DNA from: Bubalus kerabau
Lineage: Eukaryota > Chordata > Mammalia > Artiodactyla > Bovidae
Direction of reading: 5' to 3'
Length of the DNA stretch: 64,000 nucleotides
Assembly: GCF_029407905.1 (NCBI RefSeq)
Contig: NC_073633.1
Location: forward strand, 29,464,501 to 29,528,500
Below, piece by piece: positions 45,269 to 57,744 of this stretch. How positions within the stretch are numbered: the stretch's first letter is position 1; each line of letters begins with the position of its first letter. Under the pieces are notes generated by a model. It made no database searches. It had not been told where the DNA came from and was given only the letters and a program-made list of their open reading frames with translations. Position numbers and translations under genes: made by a program.

Positions 45269-45982
45269 CTGCACATCACAGAAGTAAGTGCCCGAGTCTG
45301 TGGTCTGTGAAGAGGAAACATGCTGTGAGCTGTGGCGTTCTGTAGGTACTGTCATGGTGTTTAATCTTCCATCCTGCTTTGTCCCTGAAGGAATGTAAAA
45401 CAGAAGGATGAGGCGGCCCCCGGGGTTCTGATGGAACCACTACACATTGTCTGTGAGGGTGGAGAAATTACACCACAGGGTAGAGTTGGCTCCCTCCTGT
45501 AGACTCAGGGCTGGGGGACTCTGCTCCACATCCACCCCTCTCACACCTGATGAGAAAGAGCGAAACAGTCACAGGTGAGGGTCACAGTAGTGTAGTGTAA
45601 GTCGCTCAGTCATGTCCCACTCTTTGCGACCCCATGGACTATATACAGTCCATGGAATTCTCCAGGCCAGAATACTGGAGTGGGTAGCCTTTCCCTTCTC
45701 CAGGGGATCTTCCCAACCCAGGGATCGAACCCACGTCTCTCGCATTGCAGGCGATTCTTTACCAGCTGAGCCACAGAGCTCCTACAAAACCCTGAAAGTG
45801 CCCTCAGGAATGATAAGGATAGAAAGTCTGTAGAACTTGTGCACTCCTGCTTCTCCCTCCCACAACACTACAGCTACTCAATCCTTCAGATTCCCCTGTG
45901 CCTGAAACCCTTCCTGCAGCCCCAACTCACAGCAAACCTGGGAAAACAGAAGCCCCAGCACAGTGTCCACTTGCCTCTTCGT
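45269..45982 (-). pseudogene. TRAV22: T-cell receptor alpha variable gene, TRAV22 subgroup, copy B, pseudogene
   Basis: V exon 45546-45269 reads VRGVDVEQSPPALSLQEG, first Cys (TLWCNFS), then TAG at 45442-45440 directly before the framework-2 Trp (human has Gln), WFHQNPGG, FYIPSGTKQDGRLNT, TERHSSQHVSSSQTTDSG and YFCDVQ (second Cys). The leader exon (45982-45931) lines up with copy A base for base but its start codon is ACG. The RSS heptamer has lost its CAC core. A Bov-tA SINE sits in the leader intron, absent from copy A. None of these lesions is shared with copy A. Confidence 0.9.
45597..45778 (-). mobile_element. Bov-tA SINE in the leader intron of TRAV22 copy B
   Basis: GTCGCTCAGTCATGTCCCAC to TTACCAGCTGAGCCACAG. 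Makes this intron about 384 bp against about 198 bp in copy A. Confidence 0.93.
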
Positions 45983-46357
45983 GACACTTTGCTTTGTTGC
46001 TGGGAAAATTTCACCCTAAAATACATAGTAAACCCTGAGTGGTGAGGGTCATGACTTGACTGGAAATGTTCCTGCTCCTGCAACCCATCAGCTCAGCCAA
46101 CAAACCCTGCTCAGGTGACACTGACAAGAAGTGCCACCTACCATCATCAATTTCATGGAGAACACTGAACTTAAGAAAACAATATTTTTTTCTTTTGTAA
46201 AACAAACAACAACAACAACAAAGAAAAGAAAAATAATCTAAGATGTATTTGAGAACCAAACTCTTCCAGGATTCTGTTTGTCGTCAAAGAACATGCCAAC
46301 TTCCTAAAAATAACACTGTTTGAGACCCTGTGTCTTTTAAGCTACCAGATCTCAGGA

Positions 46358-46396
46358 GGTGTGTGTTCAGCTCCCCTTAAAGTCCCAGGCACCGTA
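46358..46396 (-). promoter_or_regulatory. Degenerate RSS of TRAV8 copy B
   Basis: Minus strand: heptamer TACGGTG (46396-46390), 23-bp spacer, nonamer ACACACACC (46366-46358). First heptamer base changed; probably dead. Confidence 0.75.
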
Positions 46397-46841
46397 TCAC
46401 TCAGAGCACAGAAGTGCTAGGCTGAGTCTTTCCAATGGGCTGATGTTTTCCACCAGTGGAAGGAGTTCTCACTCCTGTTAAATTCAGCCTCAAAACAGTT
46501 GATGTCTGAAACAAGGCTGTCTTTACATGTATACTTCAGGAGAAACTGGAGTCCTTGGTTAGGGTACTGCACGTGCCAGAAGAGATTTGTTTGAACAGAA
46601 GATGAGTAGTTGCACCTCAGCTCCAGACGGGGTCCTTCATAGACAGTGAGATGGCCATCGGGCTGGGTCACTGACTGGGATCTAGCTCCTCCTGAAGCAT
46701 CAGTGCTGAATCAATGAACTCAGCTAAAACAAAAAGTCTCTATTCAAAGCCAAATTGAAACAACGTTCCATGTACAGACAAGGGAGTAAAATGGAATGCT
46801 AGTCAGGAATGGAAGCACCTCAAAGTGGACCCCACAGTCAC
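46397..46841 (-). pseudogene. TRAV8: T-cell receptor alpha variable gene, TRAV8 subgroup, copy B, pseudogene
   Basis: V exon 46691-46397 reads SQSVTQPDGHLTVYEG, LELRCNYSS (first Cys), LFWHVQYPNQGLQFLLKY and FEAEFNRSENSFHWWK, then TAG at 46419-46417 three codons before the second Cys (HFCALSD). The leader region near 46841 aligns to copy A but begins GTG instead of ATG, has a short deletion and no GT donor. The heptamer is TACGGTG. Two extra cysteines (YTCKDS, INCFEAE) fit relaxed constraint. All lesions differ from those in copy A. Confidence 0.9.
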
Positions 46842-47049
46842 GGCAGAGCAGTGAAGAAGTGGTGAGAACCTTTCTTGGAGATCCTGCACAAACAAAAGTC
46901 TGAAGACTGGCTGACTTGAACCCAGGTTGCTCTGAGGTTGAGGTATGAAAGAAGATTTAGATTTCTCCTCCTGAAGGAGATTGTGTGGAGTGTTAGGAAA
47001 AGAGGCTGTCTTAATAGAACTGCTTGCCTCTAGGGTCTGAGATGCTTTA

Positions 47050-48180
47050 CATATCATTGTGTAAAAAAAAAATGTCAGAAGATCTCTTTAAACTGTAAAG
47101 AAAGAAAGTTTTTGTGAGTTTATTCTGATCTTATACAGAAAGCCATTTCCAATTTATTCAACAGCCTCCTCTATCAGCCAGATGGAGAAATAAAGAGAAG
47201 TTCATATTTTTGTGAACCTTCTTCACTCCCTTCCTGTCCTTGTATGGTTGAATTTAAAACATTAAAATTATGCAGAGAAGAGAATTTATGGTTTTTAGGC
47301 CCTGAAAGTTATAAAATTGGGGTTAAAAAAAAACACAAAATTATGAATAAAATTGAATATAAAATAATTTTTAGAATGAGAAGTAAAACTATAAGAAATT
47401 ACAATCTCAAAAACAAATACCACAAGTAGTATATATCTAGAAAATGATACAATATTTCAGTAGTTATTTCCCTGACATTTTCTATAATACCTTTCCTTTC
47501 TATGTTCTTTGGCTCCATAATTTGTTTATTCATATGACAGTAAATTTGTTAATACTTCCTATCTAGAGAAAATAAAGATAATTTGGTCTTTACTCCTAGC
47601 ATACTTGGTAATTTTTTTTACTATTCACAATTTATTTTTAGTAATGCATGAACATTTTTAGCATTGGAGTCAAGTTTGGGAATTTTTTAACCAGTTACTA
47701 CGTGCTACAAGATTTCATTATAGTTCAAGTTTTCTTATTCTACAACCAATTCTAAGCACTATGAACTAACACTTAACACATTTATTAAGTCTGTTATTTT
47801 CCTTTTGTGTGTAATAAATTATCATGAACTTTGTGATTTAAAACAACATCCATTTATCTCATAGTTTCTGTATGTCAGAAGTCAGGGCACAGCTAAGCTG
47901 GATCTCACAAATTTGCAATCATGGAGTCAACTAACACTGTGGTCTTGTCTGAGACTTGAGGGTCCTCTTCCAAACTCATGTGATTGTGGCAGAATTCATT
48001 TCCTCATAGCCATAGCCCTCATGACAGCTTGCTCCCTCAAGCCTGGGTGAATCTCTCTAATCTGAGAAAAAGCTTAAGCCTTCTTTGAAAGAGCTTACCT
48101 GATTAAATTAAGCCCACCAAAGACAATCTCCCTAATTGATTCACTCAAGTTCAAACCAATTAGGCACTTTAATTACATCT
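47050..48180. other. Upstream flank of TRAV8 copy B, shared with unit A
   Basis: Counterpart of 29480-30600, including the ancient repeat at about 47795-48180. No coding frame. Confidence 0.5.
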
Positions 48181-49407
48181 GCAAATCTCCTTCCCTTTGC
48201 CATGTAATAAAACAATAACAAGAATGATATCTAATACAATCACCAAGTACATAGAAAAAATAAAGAATAAGCAAACACAGATGAATAACACAATTACTGA
48301 AATTAAAAACACTCTATAAGGAACCAATAGCAGAATAACTGAGGCAGAAAAATGGATAAGTGAGCTGGAGGATAGAATGGTGGAAATAACTGCTGAAGTG
48401 CTGAATAAAGGGAAAGGAATAAAAAGACTTGAGGAAATCCTCAGAGACCTTTGGGACAATATTAAATGCACCAATATTCGAGTTATAAGGGTCCCAGAGG
48501 AAGAAGAAAAAAAGAAAGGCAGTGAGAAAATTTTTGAATTAATTATAGTTGAAAACTTTCTCAACATGTGAAAGGAAATAGTCAATCAAGTCCAAGATGC
48601 ACAGAAAGTCCCCTACAGGTTAAACCCAAGGAGAAACATATTGAGATACATATTAATAAAGCTAACAGAGATTAAGCACAAAGAGGTAACATTAAAAGCA
48701 GCAAGGGAGAAGCAACAAGTAACATACAAGGGAAAACCCATATGATTAACAGAGGATCTTTCAGCAGAAACTCCATAGACCAGAAGGGAATGGCAGGATA
48801 TATTTAAAGTACTAAAAGAGAAAAATCTACAATCTATTATACCCAGCAAAGATCTCATTCAAAACTGACAGAGAAATCAAAAGCTTTATGAACAAGCAGA
48901 AATTAAGAGAATTCAGCACCACCAAACCAGCCTTGCAACAAATACCAAAAGGGCCTTACATAGCCAGGAAACACAAAAGAAAGGAAAGACCTACAAAAAC
49001 AACCCCAAAAGAATCAGGGAAATGCCAGTAGGAACATATGTATCAATAATTACCTTAAATGTAAATGGATTAAATGCACCAACCAAAGATACAGACTGAC
49101 TGAATGGATACAAAACTAAGACCCATATATATGCTGCCTACAGGAGACCCACTTCAGACCTAGAGACACATGCAGACTGAAAGTAAAGGGATGGAAAAAG
49201 ATATTCCATGCGAATGGAAACCAAAAGAAAGCTGGAGTGGCAATTCTTGTTTCAGACAAAATAGACTTTAAAATAAAGAATATCATAAGAAACAAAGAAG
49301 AACACTACATGATGATCAAGGGATCGATCCAAGAAGAAGACATAACAATTGTAAATCTCTATGCACCCAATATAGGGCACCTCAATACATAAGGCAAACA
49401 CTTATGG

Positions 49408-50164
49408 CAGAAAGTGAAGAGTAACTAAAAAGATTCTTGATGAAAATGAAAGAGGAGAGTGAAAAAGTTGGCTTAAAGCTCAACATTCAGAAAATGAAGA
49501 TCATGGCATCTGGTCCCATCACTTCATAGGACGTAGATGGGGAAACAGTGGAAACAGTGTCAGACTTTATTTTGGGGGGCTCCAAAATCACTGCAGATAG
49601 AGATTGCAGTCATGAAATTAAAAGACACTTACTCCTTGGAAGGAAAGTTATGACCAACCTAGATAGCATATTAAAAACCAGAGACATTACTTTGCCAACA
49701 AAGGTCCCTCTAGTCAAGGCTATGATTTTTCCAGTGGTCATATATGGATGTGAGTTGGACTGTGAAGAAAGCTGAGCACCGAAGAATTGATGCTTTTGAA
49801 CTGTGGTTTTGGAGAAGACTCTTGAGAGTTCCTTGGACTGCAAGGAGATCCAACCAGTCCATTCTAAAGGAGATCGGTCCTGGGTGTTCTTTGGAAGGAA
49901 TGATGCTAAAGCTGAAACTCCAATACTTTGGCCACCTCATGTGAAGAGCTGACTCACTGGAAAAGACCCTGATGCTGGGAGGGATTGGGGGCAGGAGGAG
50001 AAGGGGACGACAGAGGATGAGATGGCGGGATGGCATCACTGACTCGATGGACGTGAATTTGGGTGAACTCTGTGAATTGGTGATAGACAGGGAGGCCTGG
50101 CATGCTGCGATTCATGAGGTCGCAAAGAGTCGGACATGACTGAGCAACTGAACTTAACTGAACA
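49408..50164 (+). mobile_element. BovB LINE 3' fragment nested in L1
   Basis: Starts in AGAAAGTGAAGAGTAACT (just after the RT YADD region). It carries CSHEIKRHLLLGRKVMTNLD and WRRLLRVPWTARRSNQS and ends TGAACTTAACTGAAC. L1 text resumes with AGGCATAAGAGGAGAAATC. Confidence 0.93.
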
Positions 50165-53100
50165 GGCATAAGAGGAGAAATCAACAGCAACACAATAATA
50201 GTAGGGGACTTTAACACCCCACTGTCATCAATGGACAAATTATCAAAACAGAATCAATAAGGAAACACAAACCTTAAATGAAACATTAGACCAAATGGAC
50301 CTCATTGATACCTTCAGGACTTTCCATCCAAATGCAGAAGAATACACTTTCTTTTCAAGTGCACATGGAATATTCTCCAGGATAGACCACACCTTGGGAC
50401 ACAAATAAAACCTCAGTAAATTTAAGAAAATTGAAATTGTATCAAGTATCTTCTCTGACCACAATGCTATGAGACTAGACATCAACTACAGGAAAAAAAA
50501 GCAAAAATACACAAACTCATGGAGATTAAACAGTACATTGCTAAATAACAAAGAGGTTACTGAAGAAATAAAAAAAATGAAATATAAAGATTCCTAGAAA
50601 CAAATGACAATGAAAATACAAATATCCAAAAGCTATGGAACTCAGCAAAAGCAGTTCTAAGAGGGAGGTTTATAGCGATACAATCATACCTCAGAAGCAA
50701 GAAAAGCATCGAATAGACAGCCTAACTCTACATCTAAAGCATCTGGAAAAAGAAGAACAAAAAACCTCTAAAGTCAGCAGAAAGAAGGTGATCATAAAAA
50801 TCAGAGCAGAAATAAATGAAAAAGAAATGAAGGAAACAATAGCAAAGATAAATAAAACTAAGTTCTTTGAGATTAACAAAATTGACAAACCACTAGCCAG
50901 ATTCATCAAGAAAAGGAAAGGAGAAAAATCAAATTAATAAAATTAGAAATGAAAAAGGAAAGGTTACAACAGACAATGCAGAAATACAAAGGATCATAAG
51001 AGAATATTATGAGCAACTATATGCTAATAAAATGGACAACCTAGAGGAAATGGACAGATAGTTAGAAAAGATCAGCCTCCCAAGAGTGAACCAGGAAGAA
51101 ATAGAAATTATGAACAACCCAATTACAAACACTGAAAATGAAACAGTGATTAAAAAAATCTCCCCCAAAACAAAAGCCCAGGGCCAGATGGCTTCACACG
51201 GGAATTCTATCAAACATTCAGAAGAACAAGTGCCTATTTTTCTGAAACTCTTCCAAAAAATTGCAGAGGAAGGAACACTTCCAAACTCATTCTACAAGGC
51301 CACAATCACCCTGATACCAAAACCAGGAAAAGACAACAGGAAAAAAGAAAATTACAGGGCAATATTTCTGATGAACATAGATGCAAAAACCCTCAACAAA
51401 ATTCTAGCAAACAGAATCCAACAACACATTAAAAAACTCATACATCATGATCACGTCAGGTATATTCCAGGGATGTGAGGATTCTTCAATATATGCAAAT
51501 AAATCAACATGATATAGCATATCAACAAATTGAAAGATTAAAAACCATATGATCATCTCAACAGATGCAGAAAAAGCCTTTGACAAAATACAGCATACAT
51601 TTATGATAAAAACGATTCAAAAAATGGACATAGAAGGAACCTACCTCAACATAGTAAAGGCCATATATGGAAAGCCCACAGCAAACATTATTCTCAATGA
51701 GGATAAACTAAAAGCTTTCCCTCTAAGATCAGGAACAAGACAAGGGTGTCCACTCTCATCACTATTATTCAACATAGTTTTGGAAGTCCTGCTTACAGCA
51801 ATTAGAGAAGAAAAAGAAATAAAAGAAATCCAGATAGGAAAAGAAAAAGTAAAACTCTCGCTGGTGCAGATGACATGATACAATACATAGAAAACTCAAA
51901 AGAAACTATCAGAAAATTACTAGAGCTAATCAGCAAATTCAGCAAAGTTGCAGGATACAAGGTCAAAACACAGAAATCACTCGCACTCCTACATACTAAC
52001 AATGCAAAATCAGAAAGAGAAATTAAGGAATCAGTATCATTCACCATTGCAACAAAAAGAATAAAATATCTAGGAATAAACCTATCTAAGAAAACAAAAT
52101 ACCTGTATATGGAAAACTATAAGATACTGATGAAAGAAATCAAAGATGACATAAACAGATGGAGAGATATTCCATGTTCCTTGGTGCGAATAATCAGTAT
52201 TGTGAAATGACTATACTACCAAATGCAATCTAGAGATTCAATGCCCTATGAAATTACCAATGGCTTTTTTCACAGAACTAGGACAAAAAATTTCACAATT
52301 CATATGGAAACACAAAAGACCCTGAATAGCCAAGGCAGTCTTGAGAAAGAAGAATGGAGCTGGAGCAGTTAACCTTCCTGACTTCAGACTATACTACAAA
52401 GCTACAGTAATCAAGACAGTACGGTACTGGCAGAAAAACAGACCAATGGAAAAAGATAGAGAACCCAGAGAATAAACACACACACCTATGGGTACCTTAG
52501 AATATAAAATGGGGCAAAGACAGCCTCTTCAATAAGTGGCAGTGGGAAAACTTGATAGCGATGTACAAAATAATGAAATTAGCTCATTACCTAATGCCAT
52601 ACACAGAGATAAACTCAAAATGGATTAAAGACCTAAATGTAAGACCAGAAACTATTAAACTCTTAGAGGAGAACATAGGCAGAACACTCGATGACATAAA
52701 TCAAAGCAAGATCTTCTATGACCCACCTCCTAGAGTAATGGAAATAAAAACAAAAATAAACAATTGGGATCTAATTAAACTTAAAAGCTTTTGCAAAACA
52801 AAGGAAACTACAAACAAGGTGAAAAGACAGCCCTCAGAATGGGAGAAAATAGTTGCAAGGGAAACAACTGGTAAAGAATTAATTTCCAAAATATACAAGC
52901 AGCTCATACAACTCAATACCTGAAAACAAAACAAAACAAAAAAAAAACCCTATCAAAAAAGGGGAAAGGGGCCTGAAGAGACATTTCTCCAAAGAAGACA
53001 TACAGATGGCTAATAAGCACATGAAAAGATGCTCAACATCACTCATTATCAGAGAAATGCAAATCAAAACTACAATGAGATACCACCTCACACCAGTCAG

Positions 53101-53542
53101 AATGGCCATCATCAAAAAGTCTACAAACAATAAATGCTGGAGAGCATGTGGAGAAAAAGGAATGCTCTTGCTTTGCTGGTAGGAATGTAAATTGATACAG
53201 CCACTATGGAAAAAGGTATGGAGACTCCTTAAAAAGCTAGGAATAAAACCACCATATGACTCAGAAATCCCACTTCTAGGCATATACCCTGAGGAAACCA
53301 AAATTGAAGAAGACACATGTACCCCAATGTTCACTGCAGCTCTCTTTATAATAGCTAGAACATGGAAGCAACCTAGATGTCCATCGACAGATGAATGGAT
53401 AAAGAAGCTGGTACATATATACAATGGAATACTACTCAGCCATAAAAAGGAATGTATTTGAATCTGTTCTAATAAGGTGGATGACACTAGAGCCCATTAT
53501 ATAGAGTGAAGTAAGTCAGAAAGAGAGATATAAATATTGTAT

Positions 53543-53820
53543 GCTGCTGCTGCTGCTGCTAAGTCGCTTCAGTCGTGTCTGACTCTGTGCGACCCCAGAG
53601 ACAGCAACTCACCAGGCTCTCCGTCCCTGGGATTCTCCAGGCAAGAACACTGGAGTGGGTTGCCATTTCCTTCTCCAATGCATGAAAGTGAAAAGTGAAA
53701 ATGAAGTCGCTCAGTCGTGTCCGACTCCTAGCAACACCATGGACTGCAGCCTACCAGGCTCCTCCGTCCATGGGATTTGCCAGGCAAGAGTACTGAAGTG
53801 GGTTGCCATTGCCTTCTCTG
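53543..53820 (-). mobile_element. BovA2 dimeric SINE nested in L1
   Basis: (GCT)n then AAGTCGCTTCAGTCGTGTC, two half-units. Near-perfect 13-bp duplications ATAAATATTGTAT (53530-53542) and ATAAATAATGTAT (53821-53833). Confidence 0.94.
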
Positions 53821-54255
53821 ATAAATAATGTATACTGACACACATATATGGAATATGAAGAGATGGCACTGATGAATTTATTTTCAGGGTAGCAATGGAG
53901 AAACAGACATAGAGAATAGACCTACGGACAAGGTAGGAGAAGAGGAGGGAGAAAGGGAGGTGTACGGACAGAGTAACATAGAAATTTACAACACCATGTG
54001 TAAAACAGATAGCCAATGGGAATTTGCTGTAAGACTCCGAAGAGGGGCTGAGGGAAGAAGGAACTCAAACAGGGGCTCTGCGACAGGCTGAAGGGTGGGG
54101 TGGGAAGGGAGATGGGAGGGGGTTCTGGGAGGGAGGGGACATGGATGTATCTATGGCTGATTCTTGTTGATGTATGAAAGAAAACCACAAAATTCTGTAA
54201 ACTAATTATCCTTCAATTTAAAAATTTCAAAAAATAATAAAAATAATGATATCTA

Positions 54256-56145
54256 TCATCTTGTAGATCTTGCAAGGAACAGGTGGCAAAAAAAAAAAAA
54301 AGATTTCTTGCTGGAGAGGCACATATGGGTTTGTGGGAATATTAAATATTTTTTAAGATGAGAAAGCTTGAATATTTTAAATGCTGGGAGGGAATTAGCA
54401 AGGAAATCTTGAAAAGTCAGACCAAAGTTTGTATGATCGGTGGGCTGAAGCACCAGAGAATTCAGACAGAATACTGTGGGTACAGTGTTAGAGACACCTT
54501 TTTTATTATTATGGGAGAGAATGTAAACTATATGTGTAAAACAAGAATGTTTAACCTAGGATGCAGAAAGTTGAGGAAGATTCATTTAATGATACGAATT
54601 CTTTATTGTCACCTACCATGACTCATCAAATGTGGTAGGTTGGCTATTTTAGGAGAGTACAGAGTCAAAGGAGATATAAATGATATATTATACAAACATG
54701 AAAAAAATTTCATTCACCATTTCATTTACTATTGGTGCTAAAAGCCACAAATATATGGAGACAAACTTCTGTAAGACTGTATGATTCATATGGCTGGATG
54801 GAGTCATATTGTCTTCTGGGGATTATGGTTTAAGTACATAAGAGAGGAAAACATAGACATGTGTTGGTTTGAGGGATGTAATGAAGTTAAGGTGTCCTCA
54901 AGTGTTCCCACAGTGGAAGGTTTCCAGTCCACCTGTACAATCCAGCTTCACAAACCAGCTCTCATTCATCAGTGCACATGTCAAAAGCACCCTGTGGTCA
55001 AGCTGTAGGCCCATCTGCTGAATGTTCCTTGTATGTCAGGGACAGTAATAACAGGTGAGATTAAAGAATAGTATGGAATGGCCCCTATCGTTGAGGAACT
55101 TGTACTAGTAAAGAGTTAAAAACCAAACAATATTCATAACATTGTAAATATTGCTATTGCAAAATTGTGTACAAAATGCTAAAAAAGGAAGAAGACAAAT
55201 AAATATAAAGTGGAAAATCTTTTAAAAAGTAAATGTGACATTTACTGAGTCCTGAAGGTTGAGAAGACTTTTGCAAATTGAGAAAAGAATAATATATATG
55301 AGAATAAAATATTAAAGTGAGTTCATTATGTCTGATATTTAGAAATCTTGGGGTAGTGGTGGGGATGAGGATGAAAATTTCCTGGAAGTAATACTGTAGA
55401 TGGCAACAGAAACCTTGATTTTCACTTATGGGTCATGGTGAGCTATAGAAGGTCTTGAAATAGAATAGCAATCTAATCCAAATGTGTGTTTTAGAATGAT
55501 TACTTTAGAGAGTTTGGAGTGGTAGGAGCTCATGGGTAAAGGACATATTTAAGAAGTTATTCCAACCAACGTGGTGAGAGATTACGAGAACCTGAACCAG
55601 GATAGTAACAAGGCAACTAAAAAGAGGTGATTGAATGTGAGAGATATTTAGAAGACAGGATTGACGTGACTTCATATATCAGTCAACCTTGACTAGAATA
55701 AGACTTAGTACAAAGAACCTCACAATCTCAGTGGCTCACAGGAACAAAGCTTAATGAATGGCCCACTGTGTGTTACTTGTGGGTCAGCTGCCATTCCAAC
55801 ACTGGGGCTCTGCTCTTGCATACAAGTGGATTCAGGTCTGCTCCCATGAGTTGTCCCTTCATTCTGAAACTTGTGTCTGCTTCACATTATGGAATAAAAC
55901 CTGAAAGGACAACTACTATTTGGTATGTGAAGGGAAGAAACAAAAAAAAAAGACATATCATGTAAATATATTTAGTTTTAACTAGGATATAACTATCCAC
56001 TCACATTTTATTGGTCAAACATGTTCACATTGTCATGTCCAATGTCCACAGTTTGGTGAAGTATTATAAATACACTCTGACTAAAGGTTAGCATAGCAAG
56101 AGCGAGAGAGAACAAGCAGTCAACAAACAATATACACTGTTGCTC
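54256..56145. other. End of unit B and intergenic DNA; no gene supported
   Basis: 54300-54600 matches 32560-32860. The remainder (AT-rich, short frames only) is unassigned; 55670-55970 may be an old interspersed repeat. Confidence 0.4.
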
Positions 56146-56148
56146 TTG

Positions 56149-56325
56149 GGCTTCCCAGGTGCACAGTGGTAAACAATCTGCTTGCCAATGCAGGAGATGC
56201 AAAAGACGCAGGTTCAATCCCCTGGGTCAGAAAGATCCCCTGGAGAAGAGAATGGCAACCCACTCCTGGAAAATTCCATGGACAGAGGAGCCTGGCTGGT
56301 TCTAGTCCATGGGGTCGCACACACG
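56149..56325 (+). mobile_element. Bov-tA SINE
   Basis: GGGCTTCCCAGGTGCACAGT head to CTAGTCCATGGGGTCGCACA; tail short. Confidence 0.9.
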
Positions 56326-57480
56326 CCTGCACACTTGGAAATGAGCTACGTGAGAACGAGCTTATAGGGCAGTCACAGGTCAACCATCTCAGGGAAAAAA
56401 AGATGAATTAACTTCAAATATTTAAGAAAGGTTTTTGTGAAGACCTAGGTGAAATCAATAATAAAAATAACTTGATTTTCCCATTTTTCTCTTTCACCCT
56501 TTTTGTAAAATTTGAAGGACATGCCTTAAGTGAATTAGTTGCTCACAGTAACAACCTCTTGTATAAGATCTTGTCCCCTTTATCAGAGCAGATGGTTCTG
56601 TTCTGCTGATGAAGGCTTTATGGCTGCTAAGTTTCCAGGTTCACACTCAAATACTTGGCTCACAAAGTCATAATAGTGAGAGATTTGTGATTTTTAAAAA
56701 AAGTTGTTTTAGTTATCCTTTAATTTTCCTCAAGTGCATGTGACTACACGGTAGAGAAAACTAAAGGGCTAGAGTCCACCATATCAAAACATGTCACCTA
56801 ATAATTGAAATTCAGAAGTGAGATCTTTCCCTCCACAATACTCAGCAACCAAAAACATTTTGGCTGCTGACTTACAGCTATTCAGAATGGTCCAGAATCT
56901 TGCTGAAAAGCCATACACTTTGAATCTTTATTTTCTTTCCATGGGCATCACAGCAGTCTCCAAATGAGCCAGACCAGACTCATTTTTCCATCTACTATCT
57001 TTTGAACACTGTCCTATGGCCCTTTCTTTCTTGTAACTACCCCAGTATACAAGAACAAAACTAAGATTAAAATATTTATCAACTTATTTTTGCTGTAATT
57101 CAATTGAGTTGGAATATGCATACACCTACCCTCTTAAATGCCTTTATATTGCTTTACTTATCAGGGATTATTTCTACTTTCCAGGTTATGATTACAATTG
57201 AATTACATACATACTCAGATAGTTTTGTATAATACATGCTGCAATATTTATCTTTTTTTGTCATACAAAACTAGAGAAACACCAAGAAAAAAAGTTGAAA
57301 AGGGTAGACAGGGTAGGAAATTAGAAAATGATTTGAGCTGTGCATAGTAAATATTTCTATGAGATGAAGCTCATAGGTTGAGTTTTCTTTTTGCCTTTTA
57401 CTTTCTATATGAAAATTAACTTTTACAAAGTTAATCGACTACTTTTTTAAAGCTTTTTGTTTTATATTCCTCTAGAGTAG
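56326..57480. other. Intergenic DNA, nothing recognised
   Basis: AT-rich, no coding frame of note and no recognised repeat signature. Confidence 0.35.
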
Positions 57481-57483
57481 GAA

Positions 57484-57742
57484 ATTGGAGAAGGCAATGG
57501 CACCCTACTCCAGTATTCTTGCCTAGAAAATCCCATGGACGGAGGAGCCTGGTGGGCTGCAGTCCATGGGGTCGCGAAGAGTTGGACACGACTGAGCGAC
57601 TTCACTTTCACTTTTCACTCTCATGCATTGGAGAAGGATATGGCAACCCACTCCAGTGTTCTTGCCTGGAGAATCCCAGGGACAGAGGAGCCTGGAAGGC
57701 TGCCGTCTCTGGGGTCGCACAGAGTCAGCATGACTGAGTAAC
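57484..57742 (+). mobile_element. BovA2 dimeric SINE
   Basis: GGAGAAGGCAATGGCACCCT start, two half-units (second at GGAGAAGGATATGGCAACCC), end GTCAGCATGACTGAGTAACA. Confidence 0.93.
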
Positions 57743-57744
57743 AC

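Larger units (their letters stand above)
48234..54244 (+). mobile_element. 6-kb L1 LINE, 5'-truncated in ORF1, with target-site duplication and two nested insertions
   Basis: Begins inside ORF1 (ORF1 reads at 48377-48571, ending EKIFELIIVENFLNM). ORF2 is broken but traceable: GLNAPTKDTD-like text near 49075, NPITNTENETVIKKI and LIPKPGKDN at 51110-51330, STDAEKAFDKIQH (RT motif A) at 51555, SGTRQGCPLS at 51730, then the C-terminal frame 52552-52923. The YADD core is broken by a frameshift near 51868. The 3' end is A/T-rich at 54244. An 11-bp duplication AATGATATCTA lies at 48223-48233 and 54245-54255. Unit B only, so younger than the duplication. Confidence 0.9.
36640..54600. repeat. Tandem segmental duplication, unit B (TRDV1, TRAV22, TRAV8)
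   Basis: Second copy of the cassette; anchors as given for unit A. Compared with A it lacks roughly 18.1-25 kb, and carries a solo LTR, a 6-kb L1 and a SINE in the TRAV22 leader intron that A does not have. Limits are approximate. Confidence 0.85.
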
